From positions 1 through 63,357 of IMG/VR virus record IMGVR_UViG_3300017917_000669: a DNA stretch of 63,357 nt; one strand, given 5' to 3'. A program made the translations under genes and the position numbers. This stretch comes from a virus. Positions 16,292 to 23,755 of this stretch are shown here, piece by piece. Numbering within the stretch: position 1 is the stretch's first letter; every line of letters begins with the position of its first letter. The notes beneath the pieces were generated by a model. The model ran no database searches. It was not told the origin of the DNA and saw only the letters and a program-made list of their open reading frames with translations.

Positions 16292-16464
16292 TTAGATTAG
16301 TATTCATTTTCGCACTGTTGTTCTCTGGGTTCTTTTTGGGCATTCAGGCACTAAGAACTCTGAACGGAAAAGAAGCCTGGGTATTGACAAAAACTATAGG
16401 TTATAGTATACTGTGTTCACTGTTGACGATTGCAGTGTTGGTTTCAATCGTTGTCATATTTTAA
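16288..16464 (+). CDS. Two-TM membrane protein (58 aa)
   Basis: ATG at 16288, TAA at 16462. Two hydrophobic helices (LVFIFALLFSGFFLG and ILCSLLTIAVLVSIVVIF) are joined by a short basic loop. An early promoter for the downstream SPFH gene is embedded in it. Confidence 0.65.
   Translation: MIRLVFIFALLFSGFFLGIQALRTLNGKEAWVLTKTIGYSILCSLLTIAVLVSIVVIF
16384..16412 (+). promoter_or_regulatory. Early-type promoter inside a small gene
   Basis: TTGACA (16384-16389), 17 bp, TATACT (16407-16412). It drives the 28-aa ORF and the SPFH lipoprotein gene. Confidence 0.78.
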
Positions 16465-16472
16465 GGACTTAC

Positions 16473-16559
16473 ATGATCCCTGATGTTTTTCTGAGACCGT
16501 TGTATTTCGTACTTGGTTTCGCTTTCTGTTTTGTTCTCTTTGTGAAAGGTATTTTTTAA
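16473..16559 (+). CDS. 28-aa hydrophobic small protein
   Basis: ATG at 16473 after AAGGAC, stop at 16557. A single predicted TM helix. It directly precedes the SPFH gene and could be a leader peptide or membrane partner. Confidence 0.5.
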   Translation: MIPDVFLRPLYFVLGFAFCFVLFVKGIF

Positions 16560-16560
16560 A

Positions 16561-17373
16561 ATGATGCGCTCTATTAAAGTTGGTTTGGTTCTCGCCGCAG
16601 TTGCATTGACCTCTGCATGTACTCGTATTGAAACTGGTGAGGTTGGTCTTCGCCGAGATATCAACAAACAGGTCAGTACTACTGAACTGTTGCCCGGTTC
16701 TTGGAATCAGACTCTGATCGGTGAGGTTATGACCTTCCCTGTCAAGGACGTTAACGTCAAACTGGATGACATGACACCCCTTGCCAAAGACAACTCCACC
16801 ATGAAAGACTTTGATGCTGTGGTCATCTATAACCTGAATCAAAGTCAGGTTGCAGAACTGTATAACAGTAAGTCAAAAGCGTTCCATGTTGAACATAAGG
16901 GCGACACTTACCTGATGTATAACTATGTTATGCAATTGGCACGTAACGCTATTTACAAGGCTGCACGTGACTATGAGGCACTTGACATGAACGACAACCG
17001 TCAAGCGATTGAGGTTAAGGTCAAGGAATTGATGCAACGATCTTTGGCTGAGGAAAAGCTCGATGGTGCGATTCAAGTTAGTCAGGTTCTAGTTCGTACT
17101 GTTCTCCCTGCTGATAGCATTGTTGCAAGTGCAAACGAACTGGTTCGTGCTAAGAACGAATTGAAGCAAAAGGAAGTTGAAGTTAAGACTGCCGAAGCAG
17201 AAGCCCGTCGTATTGCGGCACTGAATGCGAACGCTGGTGCAATTCAGTACATGGATGCTCAGGCTCGTATGAAGCAAGCTGATGCGGCTCTTAAGGTTGC
17301 TGATGCAATTGCTAGTTTCAAGGGTCAGACTCTTGTGATTGGTGCAGGTGCTAACGTCAACGTAGGCAAGTAA
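16561..17373 (+). CDS. SPFH/prohibitin-like lipoprotein
   Basis: A 270-aa protein. The signal peptide ends ALTSAC at residue 20, a near-lipobox, so lipid anchoring is likely. Residues 25-160 resemble an SPFH (prohibitin/stomatin) domain, with ETGEVGLRRDINKQ and VKELMQRSLAEEKLDGAIQV. Residues 190-245 form an Ala/Glu/Lys coiled coil (KNELKQKEVEVKTAEAEARR) typical of prohibitin oligomers. Such proteins make membrane rings and restrain FtsH-type proteases in bacteria; the phage role is unknown. A perfect hairpin follows. Confidence 0.82.
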   Translation: MMRSIKVGLVLAAVALTSACTRIETGEVGLRRDINKQVSTTELLPGSWNQTLIGEVMTFPVKDVNVKLDDMTPLAKDNSTMKDFDAVVIYNLNQSQVAELYNSKSKAFHVEHKGDTYLMYNYVMQLARNAIYKAARDYEALDMNDNRQAIEVKVKELMQRSLAEEKLDGAIQVSQVLVRTVLPADSIVASANELVRAKNELKQKEVEVKTAEAEARRIAALNANAGAIQYMDAQARMKQADAALKVADAIASFKGQTLVIGAGANVNVGK

Positions 17374-17378
17374 TTAAC

Positions 17379-17403
17379 GCAATAGGCTCATTGAGCCTAT
17401 TGC
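17379..17403 (+). repeat. Perfect 11-bp hairpin after the SPFH gene
   Basis: GCAATAGGCTC and GAGCCTATTGC with loop ATT. No T run follows. It may be a Rho-independent-like pause, a processing site or a 3' stabiliser. Confidence 0.6.
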
Positions 17404-17421
17404 CATTTATAGGGTAATGTA

Positions 17422-17691
17422 ATGGTAAGTCTAGCCGAATACTTTGCAAACAACCGATACAAGCCCAAGTGGCATATCGGTGATCGTGTTTATGGCACAT
17501 GGAATAAAATCATGTTCGTTGGTACTGTCGGCAATGACACAGTGATTAATGAAACAGAGGGACCAAGAGTAAGTGTATTCTTGGATCTTCCGCTTAAATA
17601 CAAAGATACAATTCACAACATTTTGTTCGTGAAGCCAAATACGTTGAAACAACTTAAGGAGATTACAGATGGTAACAATCGTAAAGCATGA
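17422..17691 (+). CDS. Conserved phage hypothetical (89 aa)
   Basis: The N-terminus has KPKWHIGDRVYGTWNKIMFV, a beta-barrel-like segment I recall from T4-like phages. It overlaps the next gene by 23 bp. Confidence 0.72.
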   Translation: MVSLAEYFANNRYKPKWHIGDRVYGTWNKIMFVGTVGNDTVINETEGPRVSVFLDLPLKYKDTIHNILFVKPNTLKQLKEITDGNNRKA

Positions 17692-18202
17692 ATGGCATAG
17701 CCATGATCGTCAATATGCAATTGAATTGGACGAAGAACTGTTGTCTGAGATTTATCCAGACAAGGATGAGGGTGAGATTGAAGACCTACTAATTCAAATC
17801 GAAACTGGTTATGTATCCGTTGATGACGTTATCAATGATGCATATGAGAATGGCGTAGAGATTGAATGGGATTTCCAATACGATGATTGTTGGACTGACC
17901 GTAAAGGTGGATATGATGTTACCTACGAACTAGGTGACGAGAATAGTTGGGTAGACAACACGCCTGAACCCGATACACACAAGTGTACAAAGTGCAAGTG
18001 GACTGGTGGCGCATATGATGGCACATGGGTATGGGAAGATAAAGACGGTAAAGAACTTGAAGAAGGCAAACAAGTCTGTCCTATGTGCGATAGTGACCTT
18101 GAGTTAACACCCGAAGGTGTTATTGCCGAACAAGATCGCAAGCAACGTATGGCTGAACTTGACGCTATGTTTCCTGAGGATGACGAAGATGATGAATCCT
18201 AA
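17669..18202 (+). CDS. Acidic zinc-ribbon protein (177 aa)
   Basis: HKCTKCKWTGG and VCPMCDSDL give a two-CxxC zinc ribbon near residues 107-145, and the C-terminus is very acidic (MFPEDDEDDES). The N-terminal acidic domain is not recognised. It could be a DNA-mimic or RNA-polymerase-binding factor, but that is speculation. Confidence 0.7.
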   Translation: MVTIVKHEWHSHDRQYAIELDEELLSEIYPDKDEGEIEDLLIQIETGYVSVDDVINDAYENGVEIEWDFQYDDCWTDRKGGYDVTYELGDENSWVDNTPEPDTHKCTKCKWTGGAYDGTWVWEDKDGKELEEGKQVCPMCDSDLELTPEGVIAEQDRKQRMAELDAMFPEDDEDDES

Positions 18203-18419
18203 TGACATTGTAGGCAAGACACACGTATTTCAAGACGGTGACAGCATTACAATTACACAAATCAAGGTACGTGATGGTAATGAACATTGGGTAACTTATC
18301 AAATACAGCAGGGCCCGGGCATCCCTAGGCGTTTAGTTATGTCATTACATGAGTTTTCAAACACTTATGGGCATCTGTTTGGTATAAGTGAAGATAATTT
18401 ACCACCAGATTCCGACTAA
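18189..18419 (+). CDS. Hypothetical protein (76 aa)
   Basis: The start is at 18189 or 18192 (MMNPNDIVGKTHVFQD). Beta-rich, and overlaps the upstream gene by 14 bp. Not recognised. Confidence 0.7.
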   Translation: MMNPNDIVGKTHVFQDGDSITITQIKVRDGNEHWVTYQIQQGPGIPRRLVMSLHEFSNTYGHLFGISEDNLPPDSD

Positions 18420-18429
18420 ATACTTACTT

Positions 18430-20016
18430 ATGAAGAAATTTTTAAGCCTTCCCTACCTAACATTAATGGTTGCACTGTCATTGAGTACAGTAGCGGCCTA
18501 CTATAGTATCATTGGTTTAACTGCTATCTTTGCTGGAGCAGTAATACCTGTTATTGTAATGGGTTCTATCCTCGAAGTAGGAAAGATCACTACGACTGTT
18601 TGGCTACGAAAGTACTGGCATCGTGCTAGCTGGATGCTAAAGATGTATCTAGTACCAGCAGTTGTTGCGTTAGCGTTGTTGACTTCTATGGGTATCTTTG
18701 GATTCTTGTCCAAAGCACACATGGATCAAGGCATAACATCAGGTGATGTACAGGCAAAATTATCATTATATGACGAAAAAATCAAGACTCAGCGTGATAA
18801 CATCGCATTGGCGCGTAAGGCACTTGAGCAGATGGATGCTCAGGTGGACCAACGACTTTCACGTTCTGATAGTGAGCAGGCTGCTGAACGTGCTGTTGCA
18901 ATTCGTAGACAGCAGGCTGGTGAGCGTAGCAAGTTACAGCAAGAGATTGCCACAGCACAAGCGGCAATCGCTAAACTAAACGAGGAACGTGCTCCTATCG
19001 CCGCAGAAAATCGTAAGGTAGAAGCAGAAGTAGGTCCTATCAAGTACATTGCTGCCTTGATATACGGTGACACTGCCGATCAAAACACATTAGAAGCTGC
19101 TGTACGCTGGGTTATTATCTTGTTGGTGATTGTGTTTGACCCATTAGCTATCGCACTTGTACTTGCGGCTAACCAAAGTAAAGAATGGGACAAAGAAGAA
19201 CCCGAAGAAGTAATCGAAGACGAACCGAAAAATGATTCTGATGAAGAAGCTAGACTAGTCGATGAAGCTAATGCCAAGATCGCAGAGATTGAACCAGAAG
19301 AACCACTAGACCCTGTAATCAACAAACCTATACTATTTGTGGATCACGGTGAGCACCCAAAAGATCATGATGAAAAGGCAGTAGAAGAACCTATTGTCGA
19401 AGAATCATTGCCCGAACCTGATCCAGTGAAGAAACCTGAACCAGAAAAGACACTCGCTGAATTACATCCTTATTTGAATCAACCATTCGACCACTTCAAG
19501 AACTTGCAACCAATGGTGTACAAGCCAGAGTCTGTAGTCGAAGAACCTATTAACACAGTTGAACCTCAAATTACAGCCGATGAACTAGAAGCAACTACCT
19601 CGTCAGATGCTAGAATTCCGGCTGCTCCTGCATACACAGAGACAGAAGGTGGATACGTCATCTATGATGGAAAAATGTTCTCTAAGGATGCTCTAAAAGA
19701 GATTAAGCCAGAATTGTTTAGACTAGCGGTAGACAAGCCGGCGCAGACAACAACTAAGTTTGGTACTCAATTTCCCAAAGTAGCAACAAAGGGTGACACC
19801 TTCATCCGTGTAGATGTATTACCTAATCGTGTGTTCAAGTTTGATGGCAAGCGTTGGTATGAAGTAAACAAAGAAACTGTCGAAACATATTTGTATGACG
19901 ATAGCTACATTCAATATTTGATAACCAAGATTGATAGCGGCGAGTACGACATTGAATTGCTCTCTGATAAGGAAAAAGAACAGATCGAATCTTACCTTAA
20001 CGCTAGTAAGAAATAA
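18430..20016 (+). CDS. Large membrane protein with coiled coil (528 aa)
   Basis: The start at 18430 (MKKFLSLPYLTL) is chosen because the upstream in-frame ATG overlaps the previous gene. About three N-terminal TM helices (10-105), a coiled coil (about 120-210), one more TM helix (about 235-258), then a long acidic Glu/Pro/Asp linker and a small C-terminal domain. The architecture matches large membrane proteins I recall in T4-like cyanophages. No enzyme motif. Confidence 0.75.
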   Translation: MKKFLSLPYLTLMVALSLSTVAAYYSIIGLTAIFAGAVIPVIVMGSILEVGKITTTVWLRKYWHRASWMLKMYLVPAVVALALLTSMGIFGFLSKAHMDQGITSGDVQAKLSLYDEKIKTQRDNIALARKALEQMDAQVDQRLSRSDSEQAAERAVAIRRQQAGERSKLQQEIATAQAAIAKLNEERAPIAAENRKVEAEVGPIKYIAALIYGDTADQNTLEAAVRWVIILLVIVFDPLAIALVLAANQSKEWDKEEPEEVIEDEPKNDSDEEARLVDEANAKIAEIEPEEPLDPVINKPILFVDHGEHPKDHDEKAVEEPIVEESLPEPDPVKKPEPEKTLAELHPYLNQPFDHFKNLQPMVYKPESVVEEPINTVEPQITADELEATTSSDARIPAAPAYTETEGGYVIYDGKMFSKDALKEIKPELFRLAVDKPAQTTTKFGTQFPKVATKGDTFIRVDVLPNRVFKFDGKRWYEVNKETVETYLYDDSYIQYLITKIDSGEYDIELLSDKEKEQIESYLNASKK

Positions 20017-20022
20017 AGATCG

Positions 20023-20041
20023 GCAGTATAATTTATACTGC
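20023..20041 (+). promoter_or_regulatory. Palindrome with TATAAT ahead of clpX
   Basis: GCAGTATAA and TTATACTGC surround a single central T, and the left arm includes a TATAAT -10 hexamer. The T-rich tail (CTAACTTTTT) means it could also act as a terminator for the upstream gene. No good -35 box is seen. Confidence 0.5.
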
Positions 20042-20052
20042 TAACTTTTTCT

Positions 20053-21273
20053 ATGATATATAAAAGCATGACCCAAGAAAATAAAATTGACCATTGTTCG
20101 TTTTGTGGCAACCACAAAGATGTAGTTAAGAAATTGATTGTCAGCGAGGGTGTTGCTATCTGTAGCGATTGTATAGACCTTTGCACTCAGTTGATTCAAG
20201 ATGATACTACAATCGAAGGTGCTGAAAAGACTATCACAAACTATGATCCAGTTGAGATTAAGGCTTACTTAGATAAGCACGTTATTGGTCAAGATAGTGC
20301 TAAGATGGTTCTCAGTGTTGCTATCGCTAATCACTATAAGCGTATTGAAAACCCACCAAAAGACTTAGAAATCAGCAAAGGGAACATCTTGTTTGTTGGG
20401 CCTACTGGTTCTGGTAAGACATTACTTGCCAAAACAGTTGCTAAGTATCTAAACGTTCCCTTTGTAGTTGCTGATGCTACAAGCTTGACAGAAGCTGGTT
20501 ACGTGGGTGATGACGTTGAATCTATGATTAGTATGCTAGTCAATGCCGCAGGTGGTGATACTAAACTAGCAGAACGTGGTATTGTGTTTGTTGACGAAAT
20601 CGACAAGATTGCACGTAAGGGTGAATCATCAAGTATCACACGTGACGTATCAGGTGAAGGTGTTCAACAAGCATTGTTGAAACTAGTAGAAGGTACAGTA
20701 TGTCGTATTCCTGCAGGTGGTGGTCGTAAACACCCAGGTGGCGAAATGTTAGAAGTCAACACAAAGAACATTCTGTTTGTTGCTGGTGGCGCATTCGTTG
20801 GCTTGAAAGACATTCTACGTTCACGTACAAAAGGAACTAACATTGGTTTCGGTGCAGAAGTAAAAGCAAACGATGATTCAATCAAGTTGGATCAAGTAAC
20901 ACCTGATGATCTTACACGATTCGGTATGATTCCAGAATTCATCGGTCGATTCACTACAACAGTCACACTTGAAGATTTGGATAAAGAACAGTTGTTGAAG
21001 GTTCTTACCGAAATCAAAAACAACTATATCAGTCAGTACCAATATCTATTCGGTGTCGATGAAGTACAACTTACATTTGACCCAAAAGCACTTGAACAAA
21101 TTGCTGATAACTGCTTGAAGCTAAAGACCGGTGCACGTGGATTGCATACTGAGATTGAAAAGGTCTTAATGCCTCACATGTATCAACTAAAGACTTATGC
21201 CAAAAAAGGTATCAAAGAGGTAACTATCACGCATGAAATGGTGTTAGAACCCAAAGCTATCAGCTTGACCTAA
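20053..21273 (+). CDS. clpX: ClpX AAA+ unfoldase
   Basis: 406 aa from 20053, or 401 aa from 20068. All main ClpX features are visible: the N-terminal Cys4 zinc-binding domain (CSFCGNH and ICSDCIDLC), Walker A GPTGSGKT (about 116), the pore-loop motif GYVG, Walker B IVFVDEIDKI, the RKH loop GGRKHPG, the ClpP-docking IGF tripeptide (about 264) and the sensor region TGARGLHTEIE. It should therefore unfold substrates and dock on ClpP. hsp20 and clpS follow it; clpP is 4 kb downstream. Its divergence from hosts is unknown without alignment. Confidence 0.96.
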   Translation: MIYKSMTQENKIDHCSFCGNHKDVVKKLIVSEGVAICSDCIDLCTQLIQDDTTIEGAEKTITNYDPVEIKAYLDKHVIGQDSAKMVLSVAIANHYKRIENPPKDLEISKGNILFVGPTGSGKTLLAKTVAKYLNVPFVVADATSLTEAGYVGDDVESMISMLVNAAGGDTKLAERGIVFVDEIDKIARKGESSSITRDVSGEGVQQALLKLVEGTVCRIPAGGGRKHPGGEMLEVNTKNILFVAGGAFVGLKDILRSRTKGTNIGFGAEVKANDDSIKLDQVTPDDLTRFGMIPEFIGRFTTTVTLEDLDKEQLLKVLTEIKNNYISQYQYLFGVDEVQLTFDPKALEQIADNCLKLKTGARGLHTEIEKVLMPHMYQLKTYAKKGIKEVTITHEMVLEPKAISLT

Positions 21274-21315
21274 ATAGTAGAATTTTTTACGTGTTTTGTG
21301 TATAATAAATACGTC

Positions 21316-21341
21316 TGTAGATGCTCATGGTGAGGTCTACA
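21316..21341 (+). repeat. Leader hairpin upstream of hsp20
   Basis: Stem TGTAGA/TCTACA (21316-21321 with 21336-21341) and inner stem CTCA/TGAG with loop TGG. It lies just after a TATAAT at 21301-21306 and about 18 nt before the SD, so it does not sequester the SD directly. Confidence 0.5.
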
Positions 21342-21372
21342 TTAGTCATCTTGCTTAATAAGGAGAAAACAA

Positions 21373-21807
21373 ATGACAAACCTATCCCTTCGTTCCCTAG
21401 ACATTCCGTCTATTCACAAATTCGCAGTTGGATTCGATAGTATCTTTGACGATCTAATCATGCGTACCGCACAATCTACTAACTATCCGCCCTACAATGT
21501 TGTGAAATACTCTGATGATGTATTCAGCATTGAATTGGCTATAGCTGGTTTCAAAGACGGAGAGGTTACAATCACTACAGAGCGTAACCAACTAACTGTC
21601 AAAGGTGAACAGAACCCAGAACTTTATGAGCGTGAATACCTACATCGTGGTATCAGTGCCCGTAATTTCGTTCGTACATGGACTCTTGCAGACCATGTTG
21701 AAGTGGTTGGTGCAAATTCAGAGAATGGTATTTTGACTATTTCGTTAGAACGTAAAGTTCCGGAAGAGCAAAAGCCCAAGTCTATTGCAATTAACTACGC
21801 TAAATAA
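21373..21807 (+). CDS. Small heat-shock protein (Hsp20/IbpA type)
   Basis: A 144-aa protein. The alpha-crystallin domain spans about 38-130 (VFSIELAIAGFKDGEVTITT, AWNFVRTW-like ARNFVRTWTLADHVEV, and GILTISLERKVPEE), and the C-terminus carries an I-A-I tail motif (SIAINYAK). sHsps hold unfolded proteins for refolding or degradation. The SD is AAGGAG. It is flanked by clpX and clpS and followed by a terminator. Confidence 0.93.
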   Translation: MTNLSLRSLDIPSIHKFAVGFDSIFDDLIMRTAQSTNYPPYNVVKYSDDVFSIELAIAGFKDGEVTITTERNQLTVKGEQNPELYEREYLHRGISARNFVRTWTLADHVEVVGANSENGILTISLERKVPEEQKPKSIAINYAK

Positions 21808-21817
21808 TATAATAGCA

Positions 21818-21846
21818 GTGTGCGGTACTTACGCCGCACACTTTTT
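21818..21846 (+). terminator. Intrinsic terminator after hsp20
   Basis: GTGTGCGG/CCGCACAC 8-bp stem, 8-nt loop, then TTTTT. Confidence 0.9.
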
Positions 21847-21860
21847 GAAAGAGAATAACC

Positions 21861-22166
21861 ATGTCAAAGACTGATGCAAAAGTAAAGATTAAACCTAACC
21901 TCGCATTGCAGGAGCCCCCACTGTTCAAAATCATCTACATCAACGATGATGTAACTACAATGGAGTTTGTGGTTAGTTCTCTCATTGATTACTTTGATTA
22001 CACTACAGATACCGCAATGTCAATCACTACTGACATTCATGAGTCAGGTAGTGCAGTGGTAGCAATTTTGCCCTACGAAATCGCAGAGCAAAAGGGCATT
22101 GAAGTCACTTTGGAAGCTAGAACTCAGGGCTATCCGTTGCAGATCAAAGTAGAAGCCGAAGCTTAA
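21861..22166 (+). CDS. clpS: ClpS N-degron adaptor
   Basis: A 101-aa protein. The ClpS core is clear: EPPLFKIIYINDDVTTMEFV, then DIHESGSAVVAILPYEIAEQ, with the NDD and His of the N-degron pocket present. In bacteria ClpS docks on the ClpA N-domain and delivers substrates with N-terminal Leu, Phe, Tyr or Trp. No clpA is seen here, so it must act with host ClpA or divert it. The start follows GAGAATAACC. Its stop overlaps the convergent gene by 4 bp. Confidence 0.93.
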   Translation: MSKTDAKVKIKPNLALQEPPLFKIIYINDDVTTMEFVVSSLIDYFDYTTDTAMSITTDIHESGSAVVAILPYEIAEQKGIEVTLEARTQGYPLQIKVEAEA

Positions 22167-22855
22167 ACCTCAACGTCTACACGTTTAGCCCAATAGGGTT
22201 TTCTGTTGTAGTACGGATTACAAACATAGTTGATGCCATCTTTATTGGTATCAACTATTTTTCCATATGAGCCGTACACCCAATGCGAGACTTTTGATTC
22301 TAAGTCCGCTATCAACGTCATTGTCAACTCCGGCAATGTAGACAATTCAGCGGGTTGTTCCCCGAAGTATAGATCCGGGCTAGGAACAGCATTCGTGAGA
22401 ACCAGTATCTTCTTTACATCCAAATGTTTTTGTAGCTTGTCTATAGAATGTTTGAGATATGCTAGGTCTTCGTATCTACCTATGCCATGAAGCTCCTCAA
22501 ACTCATCTAACTGTTCTCCACCATATCTACCAGGACAACCCAATACGGCAACACCATCAATGATAACAACATGATGGTGTAACAATGCAACGTTTCTGAT
22601 TTTCTTGCAGATGCGTGTGATTTCTTTAATTCTGATATCATAATTTTCCACACCCTCGAACTCTAATGAGCCCGGGGTATAGAAAACACCTTGATAAAAT
22701 TTAGCCAAGTGATTCAAAGTCTGGGCTACTGTTCGTAGATCGGTACTTATATTCCCTGCTACTAAACAGTATAGACTAGTTGCCTTATTCTCCCAATTGA
22801 AGCTAGCTTCAGGTGAGAGATTCAAATCGCTTATTAAATCGAACCCAATTTTCAT
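22163..22855 (-). CDS. Metallophosphoesterase-like protein lacking metal ligands
   Basis: A 230-aa protein that follows the calcineurin-like phosphoesterase layout but with its ligands replaced: SDLH is SDLN (Asp 10 kept, Asn 12), GD is GN (Asn 35), GNHE is GSLE (62-65), the GH before APS is TN (154-155 before AVPS), and GHTH is GSYG (195-198). The NP-x-Y end (CNPYYNRKPYWAKR) remains. The intact phosphoesterase at 46304-47152 has the same order of blocks. It is probably a non-catalytic binding protein. The late-like site GCTAAATAA just upstream is weak. Confidence 0.7.
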   Translation of the reverse strand: MKIGFDLISDLNLSPEASFNWENKATSLYCLVAGNISTDLRTVAQTLNHLAKFYQGVFYTPGSLEFEGVENYDIRIKEITRICKKIRNVALLHHHVVIIDGVAVLGCPGRYGGEQLDEFEELHGIGRYEDLAYLKHSIDKLQKHLDVKKILVLTNAVPSPDLYFGEQPAELSTLPELTMTLIADLESKVSHWVYGSYGKIVDTNKDGINYVCNPYYNRKPYWAKRVDVEV

Positions 22856-22858
22856 CTA

Positions 22859-23152
22859 TTATTTAGCGACGGTCATTTTGGGCTTTTTAGCTTTTGACTT
22901 AGCAGGGGCCTTAGGCTTATCTGTAGCTTTGATAGCTGCCGGCTTCTTAGCACGTGGCTTTTTAGCTGGCGCCGCAACGGGGGCAGCTTCGACTGCTGTA
23001 ACAGCCGGTTCAGCAACGGGCGCAGGAACTACGACCGGTTCAGGTACCTTGTACGGTGCAGGTGCAACTGCTTCTTCCACTTCCTTCTTATTGCGGAACA
23101 CGAAGAACCAGACTGCGGCCGCTACTGCGGCCAATATAATAGCTAATTCCAT
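22859..23152 (-). CDS. Membrane-anchored Lys/Ala/Pro-rich protein
   Basis: A 97-aa protein. One N-terminal TM (MELAIILAAVAAAVWFFVF), a Pro/Val/Ala/Glu linker, then a basic histone H1-like tail (AKKPRAKKPAAIKATDKPKA). It could tether DNA or polyanions to the membrane. The SD is AGGAGATC. The upstream minus-strand site TTAAATAC resembles a late promoter. Confidence 0.7.
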   Translation of the reverse strand: MELAIILAAVAAAVWFFVFRNKKEVEEAVAPAPYKVPEPVVVPAPVAEPAVTAVEAAPVAAPAKKPRAKKPAAIKATDKPKAPAKSKAKKPKMTVAK

Positions 23153-23223
23153 TGTTTGATCTCCTAAAAATAGTTAGCATAGTATTTAACGAAAAAATGC
23201 GTATACATCATTTTTTCCCGGTC

Positions 23224-23231
23224 TATAAATA
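23224..23231 (+). promoter_or_regulatory. T4-type late promoter (TATAAATA)
   Basis: An exact TATAAATA lies 8 bp before the ATG of the SprT-like gene. It implies a very short leader. Confidence 0.6.
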
Positions 23232-23239
23232 ATAGTACT

Positions 23240-23737
23240 ATGGCCAAGTACAGTCAACTACAGTGTTTGATGTCCGAGGGTCTTCCTAACAGAACTTCTC
23301 AAAAGAGGTTGATGTACAGGACGACTCCCAAAGAGGTATTGGAGCTATTTCATATCATAAACCGAGAGGTTTTCAATGATAAACTACCCGTCCCCCATAT
23401 AGAAATCATGCCAAACTGTAGGAAGTATTGGGGATTGTGCCAAGCACATTCTTTCACATTGCACCCCAATCCAAAGAAATCTAACTGTACTATCAGACTA
23501 ATGGACAAGTGGTTCTGCAAACAATGGCTTATATCTACACTAGCGCATGAAATGTGTCATCAGTATCAGTGGGATGTAATAGGACACAAGCGAGTTAAAG
23601 AGGGTAAGGCCCCTCTTATGAGCCATGGTCCTAGCTTCTATATATTCAGAGATAAACTAGCAAAGCACGGAATCCCATTGAAACGTGCTATGGGAATGCG
23701 TAGATGGTTCCGTCATCAAAACTTGTTTAAGTGTTAA
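23240..23737 (+). CDS. SprT-like zinc metalloprotease
   Basis: A 165-aa protein with the zinc-binding HEMCHQYQW (HExxH) near residue 110, in the SprT layout of beta-sheet then helix (LFHIINREVFNDKLPVPHIE, RLMDKWFCKQWLISTLAHEM). The eukaryotic member Spartan degrades DNA-protein crosslinks; bacterial and phage SprT roles are poorly known. Preceded by a consensus late promoter, so probably a late protein. Confidence 0.83.
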   Translation: MAKYSQLQCLMSEGLPNRTSQKRLMYRTTPKEVLELFHIINREVFNDKLPVPHIEIMPNCRKYWGLCQAHSFTLHPNPKKSNCTIRLMDKWFCKQWLISTLAHEMCHQYQWDVIGHKRVKEGKAPLMSHGPSFYIFRDKLAKHGIPLKRAMGMRRWFRHQNLFKC

Positions 23738-23741
23738 AACG

Positions 23742-23749
23742 CATAAATA
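23742..23749 (+). promoter_or_regulatory. T4-type late promoter (CATAAATA)
   Basis: CATAAATACT lies just before the start at 23756. It extends past the core with CT, as many T4 late promoters do. Confidence 0.5.
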
Positions 23750-23755
23750 CTAATT

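Noticed and set aside
21316-21341. RNA thermometer (ROSE-like) before hsp20
   Set aside because: The hairpin does not pair with the SD, which lies about 18 nt downstream, so it lacks the usual thermometer geometry.
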